Notes: generated by a model from the letters alone, not told the origin. A stretch of 64,000 bases of DNA from Frankineae bacterium MT45 (GCA_900100325.1 LT629697.1:2415423-2479422), one strand, 5' to 3'. Counted from the stretch's first letter, positions 9,193 to 18,486 are shown. Made by a program: numbers and translations.

Positions 9193-10656
9193 ATGACGAG
9201 TCCACGTACCTACGCAATACGCACCTACGGGTGCCAGATGAACGTCCACGATTCTGAGCGGCTCTCCGGCCTGCTCGAATCGGCCGGCTACCAGCGCGCC
9301 GCCGCCGACTCCGGCGATGAGGTTGATCTGGTCGTCTTCAATACCTGCGCGGTTCGTGAGAACGCGGACAACCGTCTGTACGGCAACCTGGGGCATCTGC
9401 TGCCGGCCAAGCAACGGCGTGAGGGCATGCAGATCGCGGTCGGGGGTTGTCTGGCCCAGAAGGATCGCGACGGAATCCTCGAGACGGCACCGTGGGTAGA
9501 CGTGGTCTTCGGTACGCACAACCTGGCGAGCCTGCCGGTGCTGCTGGAACGGGCCCGGCACAACGCGTCGGCCCAGGTCGAGATCGTGGAGGCATTGCAG
9601 AACTTCCCGTCTGACCTGCCCAGCCGTCGCGACTCCCCCTTCTCCGCCTGGGTCTCGGTCTCGGTGGGGTGCGACAACACCTGCACGTTCTGCATCGTGC
9701 CGAGCCTGCGGGGCGCGGAGACCGATCGCCGCCCGGGCGATGTACTGGCCGAGATCGAGGCGCTCGTGGCGACCGGAGTAGTCGAAGTGACGCTGCTGGG
9801 ACAGAACGTCAACTCCTACGGACGCTCGTTCGGCGACCGGCTCGCCTTCGGAAAGCTGCTGCGGGCCTGCGGGCAGATTGATGGCCTCGATCGGGTTCGC
9901 TTTACCAGTCCTCACCCGCGCGACTTCACCGATGACGTCATCGACGCCATGGCCGAGACGCCGAACGTCTGCCCGCAACTGCACATGCCGCTGCAGTCCG
10001 GATCAGACGAGATCCTGCGGGCCATGCGACGCTCCTACCGCCAGCAGCGGTACCTCCAGATCATCCAGAATGTCCGCGCCCGCATGCCGCACGCGGCGAT
10101 CACCACCGACATCATCGTGGGCTTTCCCGGCGAGACTGAGGCCGACTTCCAGTTGACCCTCGACACCGTCGCCCAGGCCCGCTTCGCCAGCGCCTTCACC
10201 TTTCAGTACTCCAAGCGACCGGGTACCCCAGCGGCGACGATGCCGAACCAGATACCCAAGGAGATCGTTCAGGAGCGCTACGAACGCCTCGTCGCCCTTC
10301 AGGAGACGATCTCCGGCGAGCAGGGGAACGCCCTCATCGGAACCGAGGTCGAGGTACTCGTGAACTCCACGGACGGCCGCAAGGACGCCTCGACCGGGCG
10401 CGTCTCCGGACGCGCGCGGGACGGCCGGCTGGTGCACGTCGCGGTCGAGCGAGCGGGTGGGCAGGAAGCCGCGACGGTCGCAGCCGGCGACGTACTGCGG
10501 TCTCGCGTGACCTATGCGGCACCGCATCACCTGGTCGCCGACGACGGCATCATCGAGTACCGGCGCTGGCGGGGCACTGGGACAGCGACGCACTCCGCCA
10601 CAGTGAACGGCTCGATGCCGGCACTGCTGAGCATCGGTTCCCGCCCGCCGGCCTGA
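9193..10656 (+). CDS. miaB: tRNA-2-methylthio-N6-dimethylallyladenosine synthase MiaB
   Basis: 487-residue radical-SAM methylthiotransferase that adds the 2-methylthio group to isopentenyl-A37 of tRNA. The N-terminal UPF0004 domain carries Cys in [15 protein letters not shown] and GGCLAQ, which bind the auxiliary iron-sulfur cluster. The radical-SAM CxxxCxxC is seen as [32 protein letters not shown] and [12 protein letters not shown] are family signatures, and a TRAM domain follows at about residues 385-450. TATCCT at 9177 suggests a promoter with a very short leader. miaA, the enzyme that makes its substrate, is only 2 kb downstream. Confidence 0.97.
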   Translation: MTSPRTYAIRTYGCQMNVHDSERLSGLLESAGYQRAAADSGDEVDLVVFNTCAVRENADNRLYGNLGHLLPAKQRREGMQIAVGGCLAQKDRDGILETAPWVDVVFGTHNLASLPVLLERARHNASAQVEIVEALQNFPSDLPSRRDSPFSAWVSVSVGCDNTCTFCIVPSLRGAETDRRPGDVLAEIEALVATGVVEVTLLGQNVNSYGRSFGDRLAFGKLLRACGQIDGLDRVRFTSPHPRDFTDDVIDAMAETPNVCPQLHMPLQSGSDEILRAMRRSYRQQRYLQIIQNVRARMPHAAITTDIIVGFPGETEADFQLTLDTVAQARFASAFTFQYSKRPGTPAATMPNQIPKEIVQERYERLVALQETISGEQGNALIGTEVEVLVNSTDGRKDASTGRVSGRARDGRLVHVAVERAGGQEAATVAAGDVLRSRVTYAAPHHLVADDGIIEYRRWRGTGTATHSATVNGSMPALLSIGSRPPA

Positions 10657-10715
10657 CCGTCCGGCTCTAACCTCGCGTCATCCCAGCCTGGGCATCGACG
10701 GAGGGCAGTAGGTGG

Positions 10716-11903
10716 CTACTCCGATGGCAGCAGGGCCCGCCGATCGGCGACCTCCTGCTGGGCCTTGGCGATGCGGGCGGCGTCGCCTGACTTCTTGGCC
10801 CGCTCCAATTTCGCCTCCGCCTCGGCCAGTCGCTCGCGAAGGGCGCTGAGGAACGGGTTGCTCTCCGCGCTGCCGCGTCGCCACTCGGCGTCCGCTGCAT
10901 CGGCGACGCGCTTCTCGGCCGCCCGCATCCGGTCGTCGGTGCGCCGCATCGCGTCCCGCGGAATGTGACCGACCTCTTCGAAGCGGGACTGGATGTCGCG
11001 CAGCGTCGACTGCGCCTGCTTGACGTCGCTGACGTCGATGGCCTCCGCCTCGGCGACGAGTTCAAGCTTCTTCGTGAGGTTCGCCGACTGTTCGGCGTCC
11101 CGCTCGGAGAAGGTGGCTGAGCGTCGCGCGAAGAACGCATCCTGGGCGGCCCGGAATCGCGTCCAGAGCGCGTCCTCCACGTTGCGGTTGCCGCGCGGAG
11201 CGGCCTTCCACTGATCCATAAGACCACGCAACGCCGCCGCGGTCTCTTTCCAATCGGTGGAGTCGGAGAGCGCCTCAGCCTGGGCTACCAGCTGCTCCTT
11301 CGTGCTCTTGGCTACCCCGCGCTGCTCGTCGAGCTGGGCGAAGTGCTGTCCCCGGCGCTTGCCGAAGGCATCGCGGGCCGCCGCGAACCGCTTCCAGAGG
11401 GCCTCGTCGGTCTTCCGGTCGATGCCCTTGATGAGCTTCCACTCATCGACGATGGTGCGCAGCCGGTCGCCGGAGGTCTTCCACGACGTCGCGGAAGTCG
11501 CGATCTTCTCCGCCTCGGCGACCAACGCCTCCTTGGCTGCGATGGCCTCGCTGCGGGCCTGCTGACGAGCGGCGGCGCTGGCGACGATCTTCTCGTCGCT
11601 CTTGCCGAGCAGTGTCTGCAGTCGGGCGTCCAGGCCGGCCACGTCGCCCACGACGGAGGCGGTCTGCAGCTGCTCGCGAAGCGCGCTCGCCTGGACGCGG
11701 GTGGCCGCCGGATCACCGGCGCCGGAGTTGAGGCGCTGCTCGAGGAGTGTCACCTCGGTTTCCATGTCCTCGAAGTGTCGCGAGTAGTAGGCGAGGCCAG
11801 CTTCAGCGTCCCCTGCCTGCCACGATCCGACGACCCGTTCACCATCAGCTGTTCGGACGTACACCGTTCCGTCAGGATCGATGCGTCCCCATTCGGAGCC
11901 CAT
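10716..11903 (-). CDS. DUF349 domain protein
   Basis: 395-residue cytosolic protein made of repeated DUF349 helical units (WKTSGDRLRTIVDEWKLIKGIDRKTDEALWKRFAAARDAFGKRR, then two similar repeats with DWKETAAALRGLMDQWK and SRFEEVGHIPRDAMRRTDDRMRAAEKR). The C-terminus (about 330-395) is a predicted coiled coil rich in Glu/Lys/Ala. The family is widespread in actinobacteria and its biochemical role is unknown. It is convergent with miaB and divergent from the LigB-like gene, with only 57 bp between the two starts. TAATTC lies 6 bases before the ATG, hinting at leaderless expression here too. Confidence 0.9.
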   Translation of the reverse strand: MGSEWGRIDPDGTVYVRTADGERVVGSWQAGDAEAGLAYYSRHFEDMETEVTLLEQRLNSGAGDPAATRVQASALREQLQTASVVGDVAGLDARLQTLLGKSDEKIVASAAARQQARSEAIAAKEALVAEAEKIATSATSWKTSGDRLRTIVDEWKLIKGIDRKTDEALWKRFAAARDAFGKRRGQHFAQLDEQRGVAKSTKEQLVAQAEALSDSTDWKETAAALRGLMDQWKAAPRGNRNVEDALWTRFRAAQDAFFARRSATFSERDAEQSANLTKKLELVAEAEAIDVSDVKQAQSTLRDIQSRFEEVGHIPRDAMRRTDDRMRAAEKRVADAADAEWRRGSAESNPFLSALRERLAEAEAKLERAKKSGDAARIAKAQQEVADRRALLPSE

Positions 11904-11948
11904 GACACTGAATTAGACACGAGAGCTTCACCGAACGCGACAGCCGGA

Positions 11949-11954
11949 TAGCCT
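11949..11954 (+). promoter_or_regulatory. -10 element of leaderless LigB-like gene
   Basis: TAGCCT, 6 bases, then the GTG start at 11961. No Shine-Dalgarno is present. Confidence 0.6.
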
Positions 11955-11960
11955 GCAAGC

Positions 11961-12680
11961 GTGATTACCGGCATCGCGTTCTGCCCGCACCCGCCAGCGA
12001 TGGTCCCAATCGTGGGCGGCGCGGCGGCCGTAGATCTGGCCGATCTGCGCTCTGCCGCCCTGGACGCGCTGCATTCTGTGCTGCCCGAGACCGGCGATCA
12101 GATCGTGCTCATCGGCGCCGGAGAGGTGAGTCAGGCCCACTCCCCGCTGAGCTGGGGGAGCTTCGGCGGCTTCGGCGTCGATCTGCGGGTGGCGCTGGGT
12201 TCGCCCGGCTGCGGCGGCCGCGGCGACTTGCCACTGTCCTTGACCGTCGGCGCCTGGCTCCTCGGTCAGGTGCTCGGTCCGCGCAGCGGGGCGCTGGGAT
12301 TCAGCGTCGCCCCCGGCTTTGCCGCCAGCCCAGCCGCCCTGGAGCTACTTCGACTGGCCCAATCGCAGGACGTTCGACTCGTCGTTCTCGGGGACGGCAG
12401 CGCCCGGCGGGCGACCACCTCGCCGGGGTATCTCGACCCCCGCGCGACTGCCTTCGACGCGTTCGTCGAGGCAGCACTGCGAGAAGGCGACGGCGGCGCT
12501 CTGAGCGACCTGGACGAGCAACTGGGCGACGCCCTACTGGCGGCAGGCGTCCCGGCCTGGCGGGCGGCAGGAGCCCTTCTGGAGGGTGCCGAATACGACG
12601 CGCAGCTGCTCTACTCCGACGATCCGTTCGGCGTGCAGTACTTCGCCGCCGCCTGGAAGCCGCGGGACGCGCGTGTCTGA
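11961..12680 (+). CDS. LigB-superfamily (class III extradiol dioxygenase-like) protein
   Basis: 239-residue protein with the overall pattern of the class III extradiol dioxygenase subunit-B-like family that sits next to miaA in many actinobacteria. The opening GIAFCPHPPAMVPIVGG contains the conserved His-Pro segment, and VRLVVLGDGSARR plus LDPRATAFDAFVEAAL follow the family pattern. No ring-cleavage substrate can be inferred, and conserved linkage to tRNA-modification genes makes a catabolic role doubtful. The GTG start is leaderless in appearance (TAGCCT at 6 bases). Its stop codon overlaps the miaA start by 8 bases, indicating translational coupling. Confidence 0.82.
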   Translation: MITGIAFCPHPPAMVPIVGGAAAVDLADLRSAALDALHSVLPETGDQIVLIGAGEVSQAHSPLSWGSFGGFGVDLRVALGSPGCGGRGDLPLSLTVGAWLLGQVLGPRSGALGFSVAPGFAASPAALELLRLAQSQDVRLVVLGDGSARRATTSPGYLDPRATAFDAFVEAALREGDGGALSDLDEQLGDALLAAGVPAWRAAGALLEGAEYDAQLLYSDDPFGVQYFAAAWKPRDARV

Positions 12681-13599
12681 GGCCCGTGGGGGTCGGCCTG
12701 AGGTGGTGGCCGTCGTGGGGCCGACTGCGACGGGCAAATCCGATCTTGCCGTCGCCCTGGCCCGTGAATTGGACGGAGAGATCATCAACGCCGACTCGAT
12801 GCAGCTCTACGTCGGTATGGATATTGGTACCGCCAAGCTCACCATCGATGAGCGCGGCGGAATCGTCCACCACCTCCTCGACGTCTGGCCGCTGTCTCGC
12901 TCGGCCGCGGTGGCTCAGTACCAGGCGTTGGCCCGGGCCGCGATCGCGGATGTGCGCCAGCGAGGACGTCTGCCCATTCTGGTCGGCGGGTCGGGGTTGT
13001 ACCTGCGGGGAGCGCTGGATAACCTCGAGTTTCCGGGGGAGTCCCCCGAGATTCGGGGCCGGCTGGCGGCCGAGTTGGACGAGTTCGGCTCGGCGCAGAT
13101 GCATGCCCGTCTGGCCACCCTCGACGCAGCCGCGGCCGAGGCGATCCTGCCCACGAATTCCCGTCGCATCCTGCGAGCACTGGAGGTCATCGAGATCACC
13201 GGTGCGCCGTTTCTGGCGACGATGCCCGCTTTCGAGTCGGTCTACGAATGCCTGCAGATCGGGTTGGATCGCGGCGATCTAGACCAGCGAGTGGAACTGC
13301 GGGTCGATCGGATGATGGAGCAGGGTCTGCTAACGGAGATACGGGCACTGCTGCCCTACGGGCTGCGGGAGAGTCCGACGGCCGGGAAGGCTCTCGGGTA
13401 CGCCCAGTTGCTGAACTGCCTGAACGACGCCGGCGAGGTGACCGGCGACCTGCAGGAGGCGGTGGCGATCACGGTCCGAGCAACCCGGCGCTTCGTGCGG
13501 CGGCAGCGTTCCTGGTTTCGTCGCGATCCTCGCATCCGCTGGCTCGACGGCGCCTCCGCCGACGTCGCGGGGCAAGCATTGCGGCTCGCGCTGCCCTAG
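12673..13599 (+). CDS. miaA: tRNA dimethylallyltransferase MiaA
   Basis: 308-residue enzyme that prenylates A37 of tRNAs reading UNN codons, using dimethylallyl diphosphate. Seen: P-loop GPTATGKS near the N-terminus, INADSMQLYVGMDIGTAK, and PILVGGSGLYLRGALDN. Further on are NSRRILRALEVIEITGAPF and GYAQLLNCL, with the C-terminal RRFVRRQRSWFRRD motif. The frame extends upstream to 12586, but the GTG at 12673 overlaps the preceding gene by 8 bases and starts just before the conserved strand EVVAVVGPT. It acts before MiaB (9193-10656) in the same modification pathway. Confidence 0.96.
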   Translation: MSEARGGRPEVVAVVGPTATGKSDLAVALARELDGEIINADSMQLYVGMDIGTAKLTIDERGGIVHHLLDVWPLSRSAAVAQYQALARAAIADVRQRGRLPILVGGSGLYLRGALDNLEFPGESPEIRGRLAAELDEFGSAQMHARLATLDAAAAEAILPTNSRRILRALEVIEITGAPFLATMPAFESVYECLQIGLDRGDLDQRVELRVDRMMEQGLLTEIRALLPYGLRESPTAGKALGYAQLLNCLNDAGEVTGDLQEAVAITVRATRRFVRRQRSWFRRDPRIRWLDGASADVAGQALRLALP

Positions 13600-13602
13600 G
13601 CT
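13597..13602 (+). promoter_or_regulatory. -10 element of leaderless dapF, built on the miaA stop codon
   Basis: TAGGCT, whose TAG is the miaA stop codon, lies 6 bases before the dapF GTG. This suggests dapF has its own leaderless transcript besides any miaA read-through. Confidence 0.55.
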
Positions 13603-13608
13603 TGGCCC

Positions 13609-14472
13609 GTGGATGCGCTTCGGGTCGTCAAGGGACACGGCACAGAGAACGACTTCGTCATCGTGCCTGATATTGACAACAAGCTCGAGCTCACTGATGA
13701 CCTGGTTCGGGCGATCTGCGACCGCCGGGCTGGAATCGGCGCCGACGGTGTACTGCGTGTCGTCGGGACCGGGCATGAACCGACGTTGGCTGGGCATCAG
13801 CCGATCGCGCCCTACTTCATGGATTACCGCAATGCTGACGGCTCGATCGCCGAGATGTGCGGCAACGGCGTGCGCGTCTTCGTCCGGTATCTGCAGAGCG
13901 AGGGGCTGGTCGGCGAGCGGGTAGTGGTGGCGACTCGCGGCGGCCTCAAACCGACCTGGCTCAACGACGACGGCAGCATCAGTGTCGAAATGGGGCAGCC
14001 GGAGATTCTCGAGCAGCGGCCGAAGGTTTTGGTTGACGGAGGGGAGAGGCTCGACTCCAGTTGGGCCCTCAACATCCCCAATCCGCACGTCATCGTGCCG
14101 CTAGGCTCCGTGGCTGAACTCGAAGCCCTTAACCTCGATCGGGCTCCACAGGTGCAGGCGCCGCTTCCTGATGGGCAGAACATCGAATTCGTGGTGCGGC
14201 TAGATTCGCGCCATCTCCGGATGCGTGTCCATGAGCGAGGCGTCGGTGAGACCCGATCCTGCGGGACCGGCATCTGCGCGGCTGTAGTCGCCTCAGCTCT
14301 CAGCGAGGACGCGGCCCGTGACGAGAGCCGATGGCGCGTCGATGTGCCGGGCGGGACCTGCAGCGTCGTGTGGCGCGCGGACGGCAGTGTCGTGATGACC
14401 GGCCCGGCGGTTCTCGTTGCGTCGATTGAGTTCCGGGGCGACTGGCTGGCCCGGCTGCGGCCGAACGCGTGA
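13609..14472 (+). CDS. dapF: Diaminopimelate epimerase DapF
   Basis: 287-residue cofactor-independent epimerase converting LL- to meso-diaminopimelate for lysine and peptidoglycan synthesis. The two catalytic cysteines are seen in EMCGNGVRVFVRYL and ETRSCGTGICAAV. The N-terminal GHGTENDFVIVPD and RRAGIGADGVL are family signatures; GNDF in many homologues is ENDF here, which is common in actinobacteria. The GTG start is 9 bases after the miaA stop, with TAGGCT as a leaderless -10. The gene order miaA-dapF-hflX is conserved across actinobacteria. Confidence 0.97.
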   Translation: MDALRVVKGHGTENDFVIVPDIDNKLELTDDLVRAICDRRAGIGADGVLRVVGTGHEPTLAGHQPIAPYFMDYRNADGSIAEMCGNGVRVFVRYLQSEGLVGERVVVATRGGLKPTWLNDDGSISVEMGQPEILEQRPKVLVDGGERLDSSWALNIPNPHVIVPLGSVAELEALNLDRAPQVQAPLPDGQNIEFVVRLDSRHLRMRVHERGVGETRSCGTGICAAVVASALSEDAARDESRWRVDVPGGTCSVVWRADGSVVMTGPAVLVASIEFRGDWLARLRPNA

Positions 14473-14497
14473 CGGAGTTCGCTCTCAGCTAGGGCAA

Positions 14498-16057
14498 ATG
14501 AATGGCGAAGTGGGACGCGGACGTGTCACGCTTACAGTCACGATGACAGAATCTCTCGACGACGACCTTGCGCTCCGCTCCAGCGGTGACGATCCGTTCG
14601 CTGACGAACCGTTGGACGCCTTCGACGACGACGTCGTGATCGACGACAGTCGCCGCCATATCCACGGCGGATCAGGCACGGGAGATTTCGAACTCTCCGA
14701 GCGTCAGGCGCTGCGCCGGGTCGCCGGCCTCTCGACGGAACTTCAAGACGTCACCGAGGTCGAATACCGACAGCTGCGCCTGGAACGGGTCGTGCTGGTC
14801 GGCGTCTGGACGGCCGGAACACTGGCCGAGGCGGAGAATTCGCTGGCCGAGCTAGCTCGCCTGGCTGAGACCGCCGGCTCGCAGGTCATGGACGCGTTGA
14901 TCCAACGGCGCGACCGGCCGGACCCGGCGACGTATATCGGGTCGGGCAAGGCCAAGGAACTCCGGGACATCGTCAACGGCGAGAACGCCGACACCGTCAT
15001 CTGCGACGGCGAGCTGACTCCGGGTCAGCTCCGCCAGTTGGAGCAGGTCGTGAAGGTCAAGGTCGTCGATCGGACGGCCCTCATCCTCGACATCTTCGCC
15101 CAGCATGCCCGCTCCAAGGAGGGCAAGGCTCAGGTCGAATTGGCCCAGATGCAGTACATGCTGCCCCGCCTGCGCGGTTGGGGTGAGTCGCTCTCCCGGC
15201 AGGTCGGTGGGCGGGCCGCCAATGGTGTCGGGATCGGCGGCCGCGGCCCGGGTGAGACGAAGATCGAGATCGATCGGCGTCGGATCAATACTCGGATGGC
15301 CAAACTCCGGCGTGAGATCGCCGGAATGAAGACGGCGCGGGACGTGAAGCGCTCGCGACGTCTGGATCACCGGGTGCCGAGCGTCGTCCTGGCCGGCTAC
15401 ACGAACGCGGGGAAGTCGTCGCTGCTCAATCGCCTCACCGACGCCGGCGTGCTCGTCGAGAATGCGCTCTTCGCGACCCTCGATCCCACCGTCCGGCGTT
15501 CGGAGACGGCTGATGGCCGGATCTTTACGCTCGCCGACACCGTGGGGTTTGTCCGGCATCTGCCGCACCAGCTGATCGAGGCCTTCCGCTCGACCTTGGA
15601 AGAGGTTGCCGAAGCGGACCTCATTCTGCACGTGGTCGATGCCTCCGATCCGGATCCGCAGGCCCAGATTCGCGCGGTTCACGAGGTGCTCGCCGACATC
15701 GACGCGACCTCGGTGGCCGAGCAGATCATCTTCAACAAGACCGATCTTGCCGACCCGGCCGTCCTGCTGCAGTTGCGCCGGCTTGTCCCGGATGCGCTCT
15801 TCGTTTCGGCACGCTCCGGACGTGGGCTCGATGCCGTCCGGGCGTTGATCGAGGAGCGTCTGCCACGGCCCGATATCCAGGTTTCGGTGCTGCTGCCGTA
15901 CACCCGCGGCGATCTCGTGGCCCGCATCCACGCGGACGCCCAGATGGACAGCGAGTCACACACCGAACACGGCACCGCGATCTCGGCACGGGTCAGCCAG
16001 GAACTGGCGGGTGCTCTGGAGCCGTTCTTGCAGCTAGACGGCGTACCCTCGACCTAG
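14498..16057 (+). CDS. hflX: GTPase HflX
   Basis: About 519-residue ribosome-associated GTPase that splits stalled 70S ribosomes after stress. An acidic N-terminal tail (to about residue 60) is followed by the HflX nucleotide-binding N-domain (RVVLVGVWTAGT... DPATYIGSGKAKEL) and a helical linker with GGRGPGETKIEIDRRRI. The G domain has GYTNAGKSSLLNRLT (G1), ADTVGFVRHLPHQLIEAF (G3), NKTD (G4) and SARSGRG (G5). The start is uncertain: ATG at 14498 or ATG at 14543 (MTESLDDD) both lack a clear ribosome binding site. It follows dapF by 25 bp. Confidence 0.95.
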   Translation: MNGEVGRGRVTLTVTMTESLDDDLALRSSGDDPFADEPLDAFDDDVVIDDSRRHIHGGSGTGDFELSERQALRRVAGLSTELQDVTEVEYRQLRLERVVLVGVWTAGTLAEAENSLAELARLAETAGSQVMDALIQRRDRPDPATYIGSGKAKELRDIVNGENADTVICDGELTPGQLRQLEQVVKVKVVDRTALILDIFAQHARSKEGKAQVELAQMQYMLPRLRGWGESLSRQVGGRAANGVGIGGRGPGETKIEIDRRRINTRMAKLRREIAGMKTARDVKRSRRLDHRVPSVVLAGYTNAGKSSLLNRLTDAGVLVENALFATLDPTVRRSETADGRIFTLADTVGFVRHLPHQLIEAFRSTLEEVAEADLILHVVDASDPDPQAQIRAVHEVLADIDATSVAEQIIFNKTDLADPAVLLQLRRLVPDALFVSARSGRGLDAVRALIEERLPRPDIQVSVLLPYTRGDLVARIHADAQMDSESHTEHGTAISARVSQELAGALEPFLQLDGVPST

Positions 16058-16138
16058 TTGCTCATCACCGCTGCAGCGCCGGACCACGGTCATTCGCCGC
16101 CCGGAGCGCCGCTGCCGCACAGAACCAAAGGAAGCGAT

Positions 16139-16453
16139 ATGGGATTCGATTCGCCGTCGCATTGGCTGATTGTCATCGCGGTCGTCGCCGTGCTTTTCGG
16201 ATACAAGAAGCTGCCTGAAATGTCGCGTTCGGTGGGACGTTCGCTGCGCATCTTCAAGACTGAGATGAAGGGCCTGGGCGACGACGACGCCACCCGTGAC
16301 GCCGCTGCCAAGAGCACGGAGACAGTAGTGGCCCCCGAGGCCGCACTGCCGACGCCTCCTCCGCCCGCTCCTCCGGCGCCACCCGTGACCAACGGTGCCG
16401 ACGTGAGCCTCAACAAGCCCGTCCCGGCCGATCGCCCGGCGACGCACGAGTAA
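16139..16453 (+). CDS. tatA: Sec-independent translocase component TatA
   Basis: 104-residue TatA/E-family protein, the pore-forming part of the twin-arginine translocase. It has an N-terminal membrane helix ([22 protein letters not shown]) followed by the amphipathic helix [16 protein letters not shown]; the FGxKKLPE hinge is diagnostic. A Pro/Ala-rich cytoplasmic tail follows (about residues 62-84). AAGGAAG precedes the ATG by about 7 bases. No tatB or tatC lies nearby, so this is a stand-alone tatA as is usual in actinobacteria. Confidence 0.93.
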   Translation: MGFDSPSHWLIVIAVVAVLFGYKKLPEMSRSVGRSLRIFKTEMKGLGDDDATRDAAAKSTETVVAPEAALPTPPPPAPPAPPVTNGADVSLNKPVPADRPATHE

Positions 16454-16482
16454 TTCCGGGCTCGCGCCTGCTGCGTCCCCGG

Positions 16483-17424
16483 CTAGAGCTTTCGCAGCAC
16501 GGTGACGACCCGTCCCAGCACAGTGGCGTTGGTGCCGTCGATCGGCTGATAGGCCGTGTTGTGAGGCAGCAGCCAGACCTTGCCCTCCCGGCGCTGGAAC
16601 GTCTTCACCGTGGCTTCGCCGTCGATCATGGCGGCCACGATGTCTCCGTTGTTCGCGTTGGGCTGCTGACGCACGACTACCCAGTCTCCGTCGGAGATCG
16701 CCGCGTCGACCATTGACTCGCCGACCACCTTGAGCAGAAAGAGCGTTCCCTCCCCGACGAGCGCGCGGGGGAGCGGGAAGACGTCCTCGACCAGCTCCTC
16801 GGCGAGGATGGGGCCACCGGCGGCGATTCGGCCGACGACTGGAACGTAGGCCGGAGTCGGGACTTGGGGAACATCTTCGGCGACGGAGCCGTGGGCGGGA
16901 TCGTCGGCGAGGCGAACGTCGACCGCGCGGGGACGGTTGGGGTCGCGCCGAAGGTAGCCCTTCTGCTCGAGGGCACGAAGCTGGTGGGCGACGCTGGATG
17001 TCGACGAGAGACCGGCCAGTTCGCAGATCTCTCGGATGCTCGGCGGGTACCCGCGGTCTTGGACCGAATCACGAATGATCTCGAGTATGCGGCGCTGGCG
17101 CACGGTGAGGCCGTCACCGCGCACGAGACGCTCGGGGAACTCGCTGACATTGGTCGCCTGGAGCGCCTCGATCTCCATGCGCGTCGGTGCGCCGGCACGC
17201 CCCGGTACCCGCAGCGCAGCCGAGTTGGCTGCTGTTGAACCTTTTCGCTTTGTTGCCGCCGCAGCGTTGGCGGCCTGAGCGGCCGGCTGGGGCAGCCCGG
17301 TGCCGCGAATCACAGGGCTCCGCTTGGCTGACGTCTTCGCGGCGGTCTTGCCTTCGCTCGCCTTCGCAGTGCCCCTACTGGACTGCTTTGGAGTAGACGG
17401 ATCTGAGCCGGAGTTACGAGGCAT
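16483..17424 (-). CDS. lexA: SOS repressor LexA with long N-terminal extension
   Basis: 313-residue LexA, about 80 residues longer than usual. Residues 1-81 are Ala/Lys/Ser-rich and probably disordered. The winged-helix DNA-binding domain follows ([56 protein letters not shown]), then the S24 peptidase core. The cleavage site is Ala-Gly in [10 protein letters not shown]; the catalytic Ser is in [10 protein letters not shown] and the Lys in [14 protein letters not shown] seven bases before the ATG at 17424 supports the long form; an internal ATG at 17181 lacks that support. Two SOS boxes (17540, 17623) lie in its upstream region, implying autoregulation. Confidence 0.96.
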   Translation of the reverse strand: MPRNSGSDPSTPKQSSRGTAKASEGKTAAKTSAKRSPVIRGTGLPQPAAQAANAAAATKRKGSTAANSAALRVPGRAGAPTRMEIEALQATNVSEFPERLVRGDGLTVRQRRILEIIRDSVQDRGYPPSIREICELAGLSSTSSVAHQLRALEQKGYLRRDPNRPRAVDVRLADDPAHGSVAEDVPQVPTPAYVPVVGRIAAGGPILAEELVEDVFPLPRALVGEGTLFLLKVVGESMVDAAISDGDWVVVRQQPNANNGDIVAAMIDGEATVKTFQRREGKVWLLPHNTAYQPIDGTNATVLGRVVTVLRKL

Positions 17425-17539
17425 GAGGTTCTCCTTGGCGTCGGCGAGCGAGCGGTTTTGTAGGGCTCGTGGGCGGCTGGTCGAGGGGGCGGTCGGGGCC
17501 GCCCGGCATTGAGTACGTTAACGCGTCGAGAGCCAGATC

Positions 17540-17555
17540 TCAAACACATGTTCGA
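17540..17555 (-). promoter_or_regulatory. LexA (SOS) box 1 in the lexA-LysM intergenic region
   Basis: On the minus strand it reads TCGAAC-ATGT-GTTTGA, one mismatch from TCGAAC-N4-GTTCGA. It is 116 bp upstream of the lexA start. Confidence 0.75.
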
Positions 17556-17605
17556 AGGACACGCCGGGCCGCTCTGGTTTCTGTCAGACCCCAATGGTAG
17601 AACGT

Positions 17606-17634
17606 TTGACACAGGTGTTCGATAGAACGATTGT
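17606..17634 (+). promoter_or_regulatory. Candidate promoter of the LysM gene overlapping SOS box 2
   Basis: TTGACA (17606-17611), 17 bases, GATTGT (17629-17634). The -35 is perfect and the -10 weak; the -10 lies inside SOS box 2, so LexA binding would block it. Confidence 0.45.
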
Positions 17635-17638
17635 TCGA
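17623..17638 (+). promoter_or_regulatory. LexA (SOS) box 2 in the lexA-LysM intergenic region
   Basis: TAGAAC-GATT-GTTCGA, one mismatch from the SOS consensus. It is 108 bp before the LysM gene start and 199 bp before lexA. Confidence 0.78.
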
Positions 17639-17745
17639 CTTGCGTCCGTTTGATCACCTCGTTGCGAACTCGTTCGGTCACCCTCTCCAGGGGGTGACGG
17701 GAGACGAGAACGCACAGGATTGTTCCGAGTTTTAGAGGAGATGCC

Positions 17746-18375
17746 ATGTCTGCCGCAACCGAACTGCCCCCGGTCGTCTGCATTCCGGAGCGGGCCCGTG
17801 TGCGCGTGCGCCCGAACGCTCTGCGGGCTGTCCCACCGACCTCGACGGGTCGAGCGCAGCCATGTCGCACGCCGGTCGTCACCCCTCGGCGCCGCGTTGC
17901 GGTGGTGACTCGTCCGGAGGTCTCCGCCTTCGTGGAGGTCGGTGAGCAGTTCCGCCCGGCGCCGGTCGCTGACCCGGTTGAGGTGCGCGAGGAGCGACCC
18001 CTTGGCGAATCGATGCCACTGGTAGCCAATCGTCCACCTCTGGCCGTGGAGTCGGTCGGGCAGGTCGATGCGGGCATGCTCAGGCTCACCGCGCGGGGAC
18101 GGGTGGTCCTCCTTCTTGCCGGCCTGGTGCTGAGCGTCGCGTTCCTCCTCGCGGCCCATGCCGGGGCAGGTGCATCCTCGGCCCGGCCCGCAGTGCATCA
18201 GCCAGTCGGCGTGCCGGCATCCACGGTTGTCGTACACGACGGAGACACCCTGTGGTCGATCGCGACGCGGGTTGATCCGACCGGCGATCCGCGGAATGCC
18301 GTGGAGCGACTGCGCAGACTCAACGGGTTGTCGAACCTGACGCTCATCCCGGGCCAGACGATCCGGACTCGGTGA
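17746..18375 (+). CDS. LysM membrane protein, probable SOS cell-division suppressor (DivS/Rv2719c-like)
   Basis: 209-residue protein with a cytoplasmic N-terminal half (residues 1-115, basic and Pro/Val-rich, low complexity), one membrane helix (about 118-141, VVLLLAGLVLSVAFLLAAHAG) and a C-terminal LysM peptidoglycan-binding domain (VVHDGDTLWSIATRV... LRRLNGLSNLTLIPGQTI). The position is telling: divergent from lexA and upstream of nrdR, exactly where M. tuberculosis has Rv2719c and corynebacteria have divS, both SOS-induced division inhibitors (family knowledge). Two LexA boxes lie in the shared intergenic region. AGGAG precedes the ATG by 5 bases. The inhibitor function is inferred from position and architecture, not from sequence identity. 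Confidence 0.82.
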   Translation: MSAATELPPVVCIPERARVRVRPNALRAVPPTSTGRAQPCRTPVVTPRRRVAVVTRPEVSAFVEVGEQFRPAPVADPVEVREERPLGESMPLVANRPPLAVESVGQVDAGMLRLTARGRVVLLLAGLVLSVAFLLAAHAGAGASSARPAVHQPVGVPASTVVVHDGDTLWSIATRVDPTGDPRNAVERLRRLNGLSNLTLIPGQTIRTR

Positions 18376-18468
18376 ACTTCGGCCTGAGCGTCGGTCGGGA
18401 AGGCGCCGACACGCGCAGGGCCAAGGAAATGTGAGGTTCTTGCGTGGAAGTGGAATTGGAACTAGCCT

Positions 18469-18486
18469 ACCCCTACATGTAGTAGT
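18469..18486 (+). promoter_or_regulatory. Candidate NrdR box
   Basis: A dyad around CCCTACATGTAGTAG resembles NrdR boxes of other bacteria. It sits immediately before TACACT (18487-18492), a possible -10, so bound repressor would cover the promoter of nrdR-nrdJ. A second partial dyad, TTACAC-TG-GTGTAA, follows at once. Confidence 0.45.

Noticed and set aside
17581-17603. PafBC-type promoter before the LysM gene (CTGTCAGAC-N8-TAGAAC)
   Set aside because: Three mismatches in the -35-like part and no T at the end of the -10.
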